From the NCBI GenBank assembly GCA_017449285.1, contig JAFSJX010000095.1:1-39894 (forward strand): a DNA stretch of 39,894 bases, written 5' to 3'. This DNA comes from Treponema sp. (lineage in GTDB: Bacteria; Spirochaetota; Spirochaetia; Treponematales; Treponemataceae). The number at the start of each line of letters is the position of its first letter. Within the stretch, counting starts at the first letter, position 1. Shown here in pieces: positions 17,072 to 25,696 of this stretch. The notes beneath the pieces were generated by a model that was not told the DNA's origin, did not search any database, and saw only the letters and a list, made by a program, of their open reading frames with translations. Made by a program: the position numbers and the translations under genes.

Positions 17072-17184
17072 GACATTCCCTTGAGACTTTCCTTCAATGT
17101 GCTAAATTGCCGTGGGTAAGAACGCAATTTACCGTATCCGGCTTATCTGATATTGCACCCAAGCTTCTGCTTTTGGTTTATAGA

Positions 17185-17613
17185 TAAATAGCCCGAAATT
17201 CGAGTTTTCTAAGTCAGCCGCAATCTGAAAAAGTTTTTATAAAAGCCTAGATTGCGGTTAATCATGTAAGCAACGATGCTGTAGAAAAAGTGCCGGAACA
17301 TTCCGACAATGCTTCTTGCCTTATGATATTCAAGGTGAAAGTTATTCTTCAAAGTTCCCCAGTCGGATTCAATGACGCTTCTGTGTTTGATATGGTAGCA
17401 TTCAAAACGGCTCATAAGTCTGTTCATTGCAGATTCCGCTCATCTTGAATCCGTACCACCATCCTTTTGTCGATTTGCTTCTTTTTGCAATGCCCTTTGT
17501 CACTTTGTGCGAGTAAATTTTATGATAATTTTTCAGATCTCCTGTTTTGAAATGAAATCTGTAGATGTTCAGCGCGACAATCTGCGCAAGGCTCAAACTC
17601 GAAATTCAGACTA
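17185..17613 (-). mobile_element. IS982-like deletion derivative, copy 2, with both terminal repeats
   Basis: It is about 429 bp, bounded by TAGCCCGAAATTCGAGTTT on the left (17189-17207) and AAACTCGAAATTCAGACTA on the right (17595-17613), which are inverted repeats with two mismatches. The minus strand carries a transposase N-terminal part and a C-terminal part. The first has the same internal join as copy 1 (NYHKIYSHKVTK), so both copies descend from one already deleted, non-autonomous ancestor. The left repeat is a perfect inverted copy of the end of copy 1 over 23 bases. Confidence 0.75.
17209..17596 (-). pseudogene. Deleted and frameshifted IS982-like transposase
   Basis: Two overlapping minus-strand frames remain. 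The first (from 17596) has LAQIVALNIYRFHFKTGDL and GWWYGFKMSGICNEQ, then stops at 17402. The second (from 17427 to 17209) has the C-terminal DDE part: HRSVIESDWGTLKNNFHLEY with the catalytic Glu, then KARSIVGMFRHF and AYMINRN. The middle of the protein is missing and the two halves are out of frame, so no active enzyme can be made. Confidence 0.7.
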
Positions 17614-17674
17614 ATACAAAGTCTATGGATAAATATGTGGAAAATTGTTAGATTTTCCGAATCTAAGCGAGTGC

Positions 17675-17696
17675 AAAAAGGCGGGATTATCCCGCC
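17675..17696 (-). terminator. Rho-independent terminator of the minus-strand lipoprotein gene
   Basis: On the minus strand GGCGGGA-TAA-TCCCGCC forms a seven-pair stem followed directly by TTTTT. It begins just after the stop codon at 17703. Confidence 0.85.
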
Positions 17697-17702
17697 ATCA
17701 TA

Positions 17703-18425
17703 TTACTCTTGGTTTTCTAAAAATTTACTGAGAGGCTCGTATTTTTCAAGAACAGCATTCGTTAATAAAAGACCGTAATAATCTCGTATTTTTAAACCTT
17801 CCTCTGGTGATTTCGTTATTGTCTTATACCAAGAGCCCTTAATTTTGTCAGTGCGGTTAATTGAAATTGGATCGCTACTACTATTATATATAATTTTTTT
17901 TGTAACACTATCATAAACATAAATGTTAGCCGTAAATTTAAAATGTATTGTAGTTTTTGTAGGTGATGCCAACATAATAAATCCGATTGGAGCCGTGACG
18001 ACAAAACCTATCAGCATTCCTGCCGCCATACTATTATCTGACTCATACGAACTCCATTCATAATCTTCGACTTCAACGAATGTTATGTAGCGTTTTTTAT
18101 TTTTGTATGCTTCAAGCTCTTGGAACGAGTAAATTCCAAAATATGCCTTTGATTCATCAATGGCAATTCCAGCACCTTGCAGTTTACCACCTAGATTGCT
18201 TAGATGCCGCTTTTTTAAATGGTTCCATTCCTCAATTGAGATTTTTCCCCATGAACCCGAGTCAGATTTAAAACCAATAAATTCCATATTAGGAATTTCG
18301 CTTTTAGGGGCAATTTGATAAGCAGGTTCAAGCGGTTCAAGGTCAGCTAATTTCATACTAGTTGCACATGATGAAAGAAATGAAACTAAAACAAAAGATG
18401 CCAACAGCAAATAAAATCTTTTCAT
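17703..18425 (-). CDS. Lipoprotein of unknown function, divergent from an XRE regulator
   Basis: 240 aa when started at the ATG at 18425, which has GGAGGA upstream and gives a clean lipoprotein signal (MKRFYLLLAS ... FLSSC, Cys20). A longer frame starting at 18482 would put 19 residues before the signal and is rejected. I do not recognise the family. The middle holds one hydrophobic stretch (AAGMLIGFVVTAPIGFIMLA, about 136-155) that could be a membrane segment, followed by a strand-rich part (IHFKFTANIYVYD). A promoter (TTGACT, 17 bp, TAATAT) and a perfect palindrome lie between this start and the divergent regulator, so repression by that regulator is likely. A strong terminator follows the gene. 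Confidence 0.8.
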   Translation of the reverse strand: MKRFYLLLASFVLVSFLSSCATSMKLADLEPLEPAYQIAPKSEIPNMEFIGFKSDSGSWGKISIEEWNHLKKRHLSNLGGKLQGAGIAIDESKAYFGIYSFQELEAYKNKKRYITFVEVEDYEWSSYESDNSMAAGMLIGFVVTAPIGFIMLASPTKTTIHFKFTANIYVYDSVTKKIIYNSSSDPISINRTDKIKGSWYKTITKSPEEGLKIRDYYGLLLTNAVLEKYEPLSKFLENQE

Positions 18426-18441
18426 AAAATCCTCCAAAAAT

Positions 18442-18521
18442 TTCGCACATTTGTGCGAATTCTTTTTATATATTAAGTACAATAAGCATAAAAGTCAAGC
18501 ATCAATAGTACATTCGTGCTA
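18442..18521. promoter_or_regulatory. Divergent promoter region with two palindromes (lipoprotein / XRE regulator)
   Basis: Minus strand: TTGACT (18493-18498), 17-bp spacer, TAATAT (18470-18475), followed by the perfect palindrome TTCGCACA-TT-TGTGCGAA at 18442-18459, just past the expected start of transcription. Plus strand: an imperfect palindrome TAGTACATTCGTGCTA (18506-18521) overlaps an extended -10, TGC-TATTTT (18517-18525). The shared TTCG/GTGC words suggest one protein binds both. The positions fit autorepression plus repression of the lipoprotein gene. Confidence 0.55.
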
Positions 18522-18532
18522 TTTTTTACTCA

Positions 18533-18811
18533 ATGTTAGATTTTTGGTTACGAGTAAAAGAAAAACTGGATTACCAAGATTGCACACAACGAGATTTATC
18601 TGAAAAAATCAGTGAAAGTTATAACACATTGCAGTCTTGGATAAACCGAGATAGACTGCCGAACGCGGAACAAGCCGTAAAAATTGCAGATGCTTTGAAC
18701 ACTTCCGTAGAATTTTTAGTAACAGGAAAACCACTCCATAAGAAAAATGACCAATCAAAGACACTAAAACTGCTTGAACAGGCAATTGAGAATTTGAAAC
18801 GTGAAGGGTAA
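18533..18811 (+). CDS. XRE-family helix-turn-helix regulator
   Basis: 92 aa. The N-terminal part is an XRE/Cro-type helix-turn-helix: TQRDLSEKISESYNTLQSWI (about 20-39), then NAEQAVKIADALNTSVEFLV (about 46-65), the usual end of the fold. A short charged helix follows (KTLKLLEQAIENLKREG). Such proteins bind palindromic operators as dimers, and two palindromes lie in the 107-bp divergent spacer to the lipoprotein gene. There is no ribosome site before the ATG, while an extended -10 ends about eight bases upstream. The message may therefore start at or next to the ATG, as in leaderless repressor genes. Its target is inferred to be its own and the neighbour's promoter. Confidence 0.85.
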   Translation: MLDFWLRVKEKLDYQDCTQRDLSEKISESYNTLQSWINRDRLPNAEQAVKIADALNTSVEFLVTGKPLHKKNDQSKTLKLLEQAIENLKREG

Positions 18812-18942
18812 AAAACAGACATTTTCCCTTGTCTGAAATACTGATTTCTGATATAGCCTAGTTTTAGTATGAAAACTGAATACTGCTTTGGAAAATCAAT
18901 TCTCAAAATCCTAAAAAGTTGTTCACACTATTTTCGTTTGTA

Positions 18943-19041
18943 TTTTGAAATTAGAAATTCATACATCAAATTTCCTTTAAGGCACTTGAAAAACATGCTG
19001 GTTAAGTTGTAAATTCTTAACTAAACTCGAAATTCGGGCTA
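18943..19041 (-). mobile_element. Solo end of the IS982-like element, copy 3
   Basis: This stretch closely follows the outer part of copy 1: TTTGAAATTAGAAATTCATA at the left, AAACATGCTGGTTAAGTTGT in the middle and the terminal AAACTCGAAATTCGGGCTA at 19023-19041. About 65 bases of copy 1 are deleted before the terminal repeat. No transposase coding remains. Confidence 0.7.
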
Positions 19042-19090
19042 AATAAGCGGTTTTAAGAGAACAGTCTGAACGGACTTCTGTGGTTGTTAA

Positions 19091-19297
19091 TCATTTCTCA
19101 AAAAATCCATTTTCGCTGTCTTCTGACCACGCCTGTTGCATTTCCAGATAGTGCGATTTTATGAATTTTTGGATTTTTGTAATCTCGTGACTCTTTAAAC
19201 TTCCCTGTTTTTGAACAACAGTAGAGCCATCTGCCCGAACAAAGAATTTTGCCGCGCCGGCTTCTGTCAGTTTCGAGTCACTTGCATGAGCATGCAT
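19091..19297 (-). pseudogene. DUF4160 protein, probably 5'-truncated
   Basis: 68 aa from the first usable ATG. The segment HAHASDSKLTEAGAAKFFVR, then HEITKIQKFIKSHYLEM and W.EDSENGF, match the middle and C-terminus of DUF4160 proteins. Those normally begin with about 20 further residues (an R....YF.SNE.P.H.HV strand pair). In frame, the sequence upstream of the ATG does not supply that part and meets stops about 50 bases further up. No clear ribosome site is seen. It is therefore probably a truncated copy, though a short protein could still be made. Family function is unknown; many DUF4160 genes lie next to DUF2442 genes in toxin-antitoxin-like pairs, and no DUF2442 gene is seen here. Confidence 0.55.
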
Positions 19298-19342
19298 CGC
19301 TTCGAGAACACAATGCTCAGTAAGGTAGATTCTCCAAATCTA

Positions 19343-20062
19343 TTATACCAACACCGTATCATCCAGCTCCTTTTTACGTTCTTTCCAATCGGGCATAAGC
19401 ACAGTCATTAGGGCATAAAAATCTTTGGAATGATTTGGATAACGGAAATGGCAGAACTCATGTATGACAACATATTCTATGCATCTTTCGGAAAAATGTA
19501 TGAGATTGCTGTTAAGCGTAATCTGATTTTTTGACGGGATGCAGCTTCCCCAGCGGGATTTCATTTCGCGGATTTTTAGCGACGGATATTTTACGCCGTA
19601 TTTTTGGAACTGCGGATAATTTTTTTCGACAAGCGCGGAAAAAACTTCCTGGCATTTTTGTCTGAAGAATTTTTTAACCAGTCTTTCTTTTAAGGGAAAA
19701 TTTTCCGGATTCTTACATTCAAGCGTCAAATAAACTCCATCTTCTTCAATATGATTTTTGACGGATTCTTGTACGACAAGGCGGAGTTGCCGTCCCAAAA
19801 GATAGAAACTTTCGCCGCTTACATATTTTTTTTCAGTTATTTCCCATTTTCGCTTCTCGCTGAATTTTGAAAGAGCTTTCTGAATATATTCATTTTGAGA
19901 ATCAAGAAATTTTTCTATTGTTTGAACAGAAACTCTGGGAGATGCCGAAACAGAAATCGTGCCGTCAGGATGAATGCGGAGATTTATATTTTTCACCTTT
20001 TTTCGCACAAGAGTATATTCGATTTTTTGACCGCACTTTTTCAAACTCACTAGACCAGTCAT
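19343..20062 (-). CDS. YgjP-like (DUF45/M48-type) zinc metallohydrolase
   Basis: 239 aa with the ATG at 20062, preceded by AGGAGA inside the last codons of hsdR; a longer start at 20083 lies within hsdR and is less likely. Landmarks are MKSRWGSC (167-174), typical of the YgjP/DUF45 family, and the zinc site HEFCH (201-205) followed by His211 in NHSKDFYALM. The N-terminal part (KNINLRIHPDGTISVSA) is the usual beta sheet of the family. The molecular substrate of YgjP proteins is not settled. They are frequent neighbours of type I restriction genes, and here the start lies one base after the hsdR stop, so it is the last intact gene of that operon. Confidence 0.9.
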   Translation of the reverse strand: MTGLVSLKKCGQKIEYTLVRKKVKNINLRIHPDGTISVSASPRVSVQTIEKFLDSQNEYIQKALSKFSEKRKWEITEKKYVSGESFYLLGRQLRLVVQESVKNHIEEDGVYLTLECKNPENFPLKERLVKKFFRQKCQEVFSALVEKNYPQFQKYGVKYPSLKIREMKSRWGSCIPSKNQITLNSNLIHFSERCIEYVVIHEFCHFRYPNHSKDFYALMTVLMPDWKERKKELDDTVLV

Positions 20063-20063
20063 T

Positions 20064-23000
20064 CTAAAATCTCCTGAGCGCAACGGTCTTTACATTCTCG
20101 ATGATTTTATCTGTCAGCTCAAAGGAAATCTTAAATCCGCAAGACTTTTCATATTCAAAGAATAAATCATCAATGTCCTGCGCTATCTGATTTTGAACCG
20201 TGATATTTTGTTCCCAACCGACCTGTAAATGTTTTTTGAAAATTTCGGTAATGTCGCTTGCAATCTGGGCAATAAAATCATTATTTGCATTGACCTGTGT
20301 TTTTTCCTGAGCAAATAAAGAACTGATTACGCCATAAAAGGCCTGAGCGTGAAGATTTTTCTGAATGCTTGCAGGATATTGAATCTCCGTTGTTCCGTTC
20401 TGGTAGTCCTTCATAATTGCACGCATTTTTGAAAGATATTCTGCCTCGGAAATCACCTTGTCCTTGTACTGTTCAAGCGTTTCTTTTATGCGTTTAGAAA
20501 ATGAATCATAATATGCCGGATTTTCGTCATAATTCTGGCGGATTGCTTTTGCAAGATGATGTGTAATTGAATCTGCCTTAGACCTGTCATTTGCAAGAGT
20601 TCCAAGTTCCTCTTCAAAAGCCTTTCGGTTCAAAATGTCAATCGGCGGCGTAATTTTTTTTAATCCTGCGACAGAAAGATGGGTGTCCAGAAGATTCTGC
20701 ATGAGCGGTTCGTATTCGCGGTTGTCGATTCCGTCACAGTAACGGACTTTCACGCTTCGCCTTACACGCTCAAAAAATGTGAATGCCGTTTTGTAGTTTT
20801 CAATCTCGTCGCGTGGAAGGGCTTTAAATGCCTGCTCCGAATTAAGGACGATGTGCAGGGCTTTTCCAAACTCGCACAAAAGATTGTAGAAGAGATTTCG
20901 CTTTTCGTCATCGGAAAGATAGACTTCAATTTGTTCAACGTCATCTGGATTTTGTACGCAATCAATCAAATCTTTTAGATGTGAATATGCCTGCCGTAAA
21001 TTTGCAACGGCAGCAATAATGTCGGTCATCACGCCTTTTATGTCGGAAGAATCAAAGTTCTCAAATCCGGCTCCAGTGTACATATCCATTGCCTCACTGA
21101 GGTTTTCCACAAGACCGCGGTAATCAACAATTAAGCCATATTCCTTGCCTTCGGCTAGCCGGTTCGTTCGGGCAATGGCTTGTAAAAGTCCGTGCTCTTT
21201 GAGTTCCTTGTCGATATACAGAATCTGGCAGACAGGAGCATCAAAACCGGTAAGAAGTTTGCTGCACACAATCAGAATGTCGATGTCGCCGTTTTTGAAT
21301 CTGTCTTTTATGGTTTCCTCGTAAGTTTCCGCATCTCCATACTGCTCCATCATCTTCTGCCAGTAGCGGATAACCTTGTCGTCAGCACCTTCATCGGAAT
21401 CGTCCACGCTTTCTCGTACATCGGGAGCGGAAATTAAAACCGCGCAGATAAGCTCGCTCCATTTTTCAAAACATTCAAGGTAGCGCACCGCATCACGCTT
21501 GTAGTTTACGGCAAGCATAGCCCTGAAACCGGTTGCCTTAAATCCGTTTTCATAATGCTGGCTTATATCAAGTGCAATGCGTTTTATGCGCGCGTCGGTA
21601 GAAGTCAGGCGGCGGATACTGCTCCATTTCTGCTTTAAGTCCTGCTTCTGACTTTCGTTCAGCCTTTTTGTAGTCTGCTCAAACCATAAATCAATATTTT
21701 CTTCATCAACATTCTGCTCGACAAAACGCCCTTCGTAAATGAGAGGCACAATCGCTTTGTCTGCCACGCCGTCGGCTATCGTATATTTGTGAATCAGGCC
21801 ACCGAACTTTGAAAGCGTGTTCTTTTCTTTTTTCATAAGAGGAGTTCCCGTAAAGCCGATGTAGCAGGCATTCGGGAAGACGGAACGCATTTTTGTGGCA
21901 AGCTGCCCATAATTTGAACGGTGGCTTTCGTCCACAAGCAGAAAAATATCACGTGAATAATCTTTTGTGTCGAGCCGCTCCGCCGTGTTGAATTTATTTA
22001 TGATTGTGGTGATGACATCTGCCTTGCCTTTGGAAATCAACTCCACGAGTTTTCTGCCGCTCGTAGCCTGGGCGGGCTTTAGTCTTGTGTGAGAAAAAGT
22101 GTCCGTAATCTGGCGGTCAAGTTCCTTGCGGTCGGTCACGACGATTACACGCGGATTTTCTGCCAAGCCCTTTTCGCGCATTTCCATCAGAATGTATTTT
22201 GCGAGCATGACCATTGTAAGGCTTTTTCCACTTCCCTGAGTGTGCCATACAACGCCGCCCTGCCTCCTGCCGTTTCCGTCATCTTTCTGAATTGTCTTTA
22301 AGATTTCCTGTACCGCAAAAAACTGCTGGTAGCGCGCAATTTTTTTGACTTTTGCATCATAGAGAATAAAATATTTTATGAATTCAAAAACACGGCTCGG
22401 ATAAAGGAGAGAAATAATCGCCTTGTCCTGCTCGGTTTCCATTCGGTCGGTAACAAAACGATCCAGACGCTGTTCGTAAAAATCGGAATCTTCCTTCCAC
22501 ACATTCCAGAATTTCGGTGGAGTTTTTGTCGTAGCGTATTTCACTTCGTTTTTATTTGTCGCAAGAATAATTTGAACGAACTTGAAAAGCTGAGGAATCC
22601 ACGCGCTTTGCTGGTTACGGTAATTCTGACTGACTGCCGCTTCAACGCTTTCTGTGGGAGCCTTGCACTCAATCACCGCGAACGGAATTCCGTTGATAAA
22701 AAGAACTATGTCTGGTCGTGCATTATGCTGTTTGTCTCGGCTTTCCACAAAAAACTCGCGTGTTACATGAAGCACATTGTTCTGGGGATTTTTCCAGTCG
22801 ATGTAGTTCAGGTTGAAAGACTGGGTTTTGTCGCCCTCGCCGATAATCTCCGGGTAACTTTCACCGAGCAGAAGTTTGTCGTAGATTTTTTCACTCGCAG
22901 TAATAAGCCCGTCCGTTAGCGGCACATCAAGGTCATCTATCGCCCGCTCAATATTTGCCGCCGAAAATTCATTTTCCGCTCCCGAATAGGAATAGCGGTT

Positions 23001-23201
23001 TATCTTCCTAAGCTGACCGCGCAGAATATCTTTAAGGATGACATTGAAACTGTTCCCGCGCTGCAAGCTACATTCTTCCGGAGAAATATAAGTGTAACCG
23101 CAGCAGCCAGGAATCCTCTCAGGGCTCATAGCACAAAGCAGTTCAATAGCAGGATTTTGACTTGCATTTACTTCAAGATATGCGTCTTTTGTGAGTTCCA
23201 T
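20064..23201 (-). CDS. hsdR: Type I restriction enzyme, R subunit (HsdR)
   Basis: 1045 aa, GGAGG eight bases before the ATG, which follows the rhuM stop directly. The subunit cleaves DNA after ATP-driven translocation when bound to an M2S methylase. The N-terminal nuclease is of PD-(D/E)XK type: Asp164 in ARPDIVLF, Glu178 and Lys180 in AVIECK. The motor follows: Walker A TQGSGKS (321-327), DESHRS (424-429), TGTPL (451-455), a second RecA-like domain with LLTGFDAP, then QAIARTNR. The C-terminal helical part is complete and all key residues are present, so the protein looks intact. No hsdM gene is found anywhere in the window. Confidence 0.95.
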   Translation of the reverse strand: MELTKDAYLEVNASQNPAIELLCAMSPERIPGCCGYTYISPEECSLQRGNSFNVILKDILRGQLRKINRYSYSGAENEFSAANIERAIDDLDVPLTDGLITASEKIYDKLLLGESYPEIIGEGDKTQSFNLNYIDWKNPQNNVLHVTREFFVESRDKQHNARPDIVLFINGIPFAVIECKAPTESVEAAVSQNYRNQQSAWIPQLFKFVQIILATNKNEVKYATTKTPPKFWNVWKEDSDFYEQRLDRFVTDRMETEQDKAIISLLYPSRVFEFIKYFILYDAKVKKIARYQQFFAVQEILKTIQKDDGNGRRQGGVVWHTQGSGKSLTMVMLAKYILMEMREKGLAENPRVIVVTDRKELDRQITDTFSHTRLKPAQATSGRKLVELISKGKADVITTIINKFNTAERLDTKDYSRDIFLLVDESHRSNYGQLATKMRSVFPNACYIGFTGTPLMKKEKNTLSKFGGLIHKYTIADGVADKAIVPLIYEGRFVEQNVDEENIDLWFEQTTKRLNESQKQDLKQKWSSIRRLTSTDARIKRIALDISQHYENGFKATGFRAMLAVNYKRDAVRYLECFEKWSELICAVLISAPDVRESVDDSDEGADDKVIRYWQKMMEQYGDAETYEETIKDRFKNGDIDILIVCSKLLTGFDAPVCQILYIDKELKEHGLLQAIARTNRLAEGKEYGLIVDYRGLVENLSEAMDMYTGAGFENFDSSDIKGVMTDIIAAVANLRQAYSHLKDLIDCVQNPDDVEQIEVYLSDDEKRNLFYNLLCEFGKALHIVLNSEQAFKALPRDEIENYKTAFTFFERVRRSVKVRYCDGIDNREYEPLMQNLLDTHLSVAGLKKITPPIDILNRKAFEEELGTLANDRSKADSITHHLAKAIRQNYDENPAYYDSFSKRIKETLEQYKDKVISEAEYLSKMRAIMKDYQNGTTEIQYPASIQKNLHAQAFYGVISSLFAQEKTQVNANNDFIAQIASDITEIFKKHLQVGWEQNITVQNQIAQDIDDLFFEYEKSCGFKISFELTDKIIENVKTVALRRF

Positions 23202-24224
23202 TTATTGTGCCTCCGAATTTTTTGTAATCAAAGCAGTTTGTTTATCAAATTCAGATATATATTCTTTATCTTGAATAACACGGAAAATTTCATATTCCTT
23301 GTGGGCTTTTTCGATTGCCTGTTCATGAGAAACTTTTCCTTTACCTTCAAGAATCTTTCGGTTATTGTTTGTAAGAAATTTATTTACAGCATCAACACAA
23401 TCTTGCATTGTCATCAAAAGATGGTCTTCTGTCTGCAATTCCGCATAATCTATGAACATTGTTACAAGACGATTTAATTTTGATAGTTCTTTTTCATTTA
23501 GATAGTTTTTAGCAATTGTCACATCAGATTTTAAGACCTTTCCATCAGGTGAATTTTTCCAAGATGTTAATCCCATGTGTTTTTGAGACGAATCCGCTCT
23601 TTCATATACAATTTCTGCGGCAGTATTGCCAGAAACAGCATAATGAAGCTTATTTTGAACAAAAGCATAGAATTGTTTTGTCGTTTCACTGTTTTTATCA
23701 TAATCAGAACTGCACTGTTCAAAAATATCTGTTATTTTCTGATACGCTCGCCGCTCACTTGCACGAATTTCACGAATTTTTTCAAGTAATTCGTCAAAAT
23801 AATCCTGTCCAAAAGCACGTCCGTTTTTCAGCAATGTATCATTCAAAACAAAGCCTTTGATAATATACTCTTTTAGAGTTTTTGTTGCCCACTGCCTAAA
23901 TCTTGTAGCTTTTTTTGAATTGACCCTATAGCCAACTGCAATTATTGCATCAAGATTGTAAAATTCAACATTGCGACGTACCATTCGGGAGCCTTCTTTT
24001 TGAACTTGTTCCAAAATGGAACAAGTTGAAATTTTTTCCAGTTCGCCTTCTTCAAAAATATTCAAAAGATGTTTTGTGATAGCCTGTGGTTGAACATCAA
24101 ACAATTGTGCCATCGTCTTTTGAGTAAGCCAAAAAGTCTCGTCCTTAAAAACGACATTTACTGAAACATTGCTGTTCCCGTCTTGATATAAAACGATTGT
24201 ATTTGTTGCTGGCAATTCTGACAT
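23202..24224 (-). CDS. RhuM-family protein embedded in the restriction operon
   Basis: 340 aa, GGAGGA before the ATG. The N-terminal half is the RhuM signature: ETFWLTQKTMAQLFDVQPQA (a KilA/Bro-like helix-turn-helix, about 28-47), then VEFYNLDAIIAVGYRVNSKK, then RFRQWATKTLKEYIIKGF, which also gives the Fic/ORF6N-type look of the family. The C-terminal half is helical and charged. RhuM was named from a Salmonella pathogenicity island, but its biochemical role is unknown. It is found repeatedly inside type I restriction loci, where a link to regulation or immunity is suspected. Here it sits between the 60-aa ORF and hsdR with no gaps, so it is part of the operon. Confidence 0.9.
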   Translation of the reverse strand: MSELPATNTIVLYQDGNSNVSVNVVFKDETFWLTQKTMAQLFDVQPQAITKHLLNIFEEGELEKISTCSILEQVQKEGSRMVRRNVEFYNLDAIIAVGYRVNSKKATRFRQWATKTLKEYIIKGFVLNDTLLKNGRAFGQDYFDELLEKIREIRASERRAYQKITDIFEQCSSDYDKNSETTKQFYAFVQNKLHYAVSGNTAAEIVYERADSSQKHMGLTSWKNSPDGKVLKSDVTIAKNYLNEKELSKLNRLVTMFIDYAELQTEDHLLMTMQDCVDAVNKFLTNNNRKILEGKGKVSHEQAIEKAHKEYEIFRVIQDKEYISEFDKQTALITKNSEAQ

Positions 24225-24407
24225 TTACTGGTCCTCCGTGCGTGAATTTTCTGGCTTAAAATCGGCCCTTAGCATTTCAAGCTGAATTTTATTCAATAAC
24301 TTGAATACCCTTTTGAATTTTTTATCATGCTCTGAGAGCTTTGCAGATATTTCGTTCATTTTTCTATCTAGTATTTCTTCGTTATAAATCATAATTTCTT
24401 TTTCCAT
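24225..24407 (-). CDS. 60-aa coiled-coil protein upstream of rhuM
   Basis: 60 aa, GGAGGA five bases before the ATG; its stop directly precedes the rhuM start. The sequence EEILDRKMNEISAKLSEHDK, then KFKRVFKLLNKIQ, has heptad-like spacing of hydrophobic residues, so a short coiled coil is likely. I do not recognise the family. Tight packing with hsdS upstream (13 bases) and rhuM downstream argues that it is a real operon member. It could be a partner or small antitoxin-like subunit of RhuM, but nothing in the sequence proves this. Confidence 0.6.
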   Translation of the reverse strand: MEKEIMIYNEEILDRKMNEISAKLSEHDKKFKRVFKLLNKIQLEMLRADFKPENSRTEDQ

Positions 24408-24420
24408 AAAATCCTCCGTT

Positions 24421-25662
24421 TTATTTTACCCGCACTGTGCCGGAAAGCAGCAGCTGGGCAAGGGCTTTTTTCTTTTGTTTTTGAAGTTCTATTTCCTGTT
24501 TGAGCAGGTCGATTTCTTTGTCTGCGGCGGAAAGCACCTGCGCGATGATTTTCTGTTCGGGGAGTGTGGGGAGAAAAACAGTAAAGTTCTGGATATCGGC
24601 ATTTGTGATTTGATTTATTGTTGCTCCCATCGAAATTTTTATTTGGTCTTGTAAAAACTTTGATTGCCACAAATAGAAAAGAAAAATCTGGTATATATTC
24701 TTTGCCCGTAAAATAGTCATAAAAGCTCCAAATGCCATACCAGCAGCATCTTTTGTTATAAGTGCACTTTTTCCAATTAGTGATTTACTTCCATTCCTTA
24801 CACAAACTAAAATGTCATTTTCTCTTACAATAACTCGCTTAGGAACTTTCATATTTACAAATACATTATTTTTAAACTCTAATAATCCATCTACTATATT
24901 TGAAGATCTAAGCACTAATTTACCATTTTCTTGTACATCTTTTGGGCTATAAGTAAGACCTGTAAAATTATCACATACATTCCCTAACTTCTCTTTCTTC
25001 CACCCGCTCTTATCAATCACCACGCCGCCAATAGAAAACTTTTCGGCATGCTCGTTGCCTTCGTGCGGAACTTCAAGCAGCGTCTGCATGAGCCATTTTT
25101 TCTGTCGCCTTTTCTGTTCCAGAAGTTTTTCTTTGAGTGAAATCAGCCTGTCCTGCGTGCAAAGAACCTCGGCGATTTTTCGCTGTTCTGCAAGCGGGGG
25201 AAGCATGAATTTTACTTTTCCAAGAGATTCTACGGAAATGTGAACTATGGAATCACCTTGAGCATATTTATAGCGTTGCCTGTTCACGAAATATGAATTA
25301 CATAAAAACCCAAGAAATTTTGAATCGCAAGAAACTTGTGGTCGAAGAATAATTATATCGCCACCAGCGTATGCAGTGCAGTCAGAAACGAAAGCAACAC
25401 ATTTTCCAATATCTTCTTTTGTTTCCCCTGAGCAAGAAAACAACAAATCGCCTTTTTTTAGTAAGACAGAGTTTTTTGCGACATCTTCTGAAATAAACGA
25501 ATAGAAGTCCTTAATATATTCATTATGAACAGTATAAATTTCACCGTAACGAACTGCAGGAATATTTCCAGAATTTGCATCTTCTCGTTTGATACCGCTT
25601 CCTTTTGAAAAACTTCCGATTTCTGAGAGTTTTGTATATTTCCAGCCATTGGGTAGGTTCAT
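24421..25662 (-). CDS. hsdS: Type I restriction enzyme, S (specificity) subunit, full length
   Basis: 413 aa, GAGGTGA before the ATG. It has two target-recognition domains: about 1-150 (starting LPNGWKYTKLSEIGSFSKGS) and about 225-360 (starting GWKKEKLGNVCDNFTGLTYS). Each is followed by a conserved helical spacer, LPPLAEQRKIAEVL with LLEQKRRQKKWLMQ, and LPTLPEQKIIAQVL with IELQKQKKKALAQLL. Each domain reads one half of a bipartite DNA site. The subunit normally binds two HsdM chains. Both repeats look intact, so the S subunit should fold. A second, broken S gene lies upstream in the same direction. Confidence 0.92.
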   Translation of the reverse strand: MNLPNGWKYTKLSEIGSFSKGSGIKREDANSGNIPAVRYGEIYTVHNEYIKDFYSFISEDVAKNSVLLKKGDLLFSCSGETKEDIGKCVAFVSDCTAYAGGDIIILRPQVSCDSKFLGFLCNSYFVNRQRYKYAQGDSIVHISVESLGKVKFMLPPLAEQRKIAEVLCTQDRLISLKEKLLEQKRRQKKWLMQTLLEVPHEGNEHAEKFSIGGVVIDKSGWKKEKLGNVCDNFTGLTYSPKDVQENGKLVLRSSNIVDGLLEFKNNVFVNMKVPKRVIVRENDILVCVRNGSKSLIGKSALITKDAAGMAFGAFMTILRAKNIYQIFLFYLWQSKFLQDQIKISMGATINQITNADIQNFTVFLPTLPEQKIIAQVLSAADKEIDLLKQEIELQKQKKKALAQLLLSGTVRVK

Positions 25663-25696
25663 TTTGTCACCTCAAATATTTTTTATTTCATATTGC

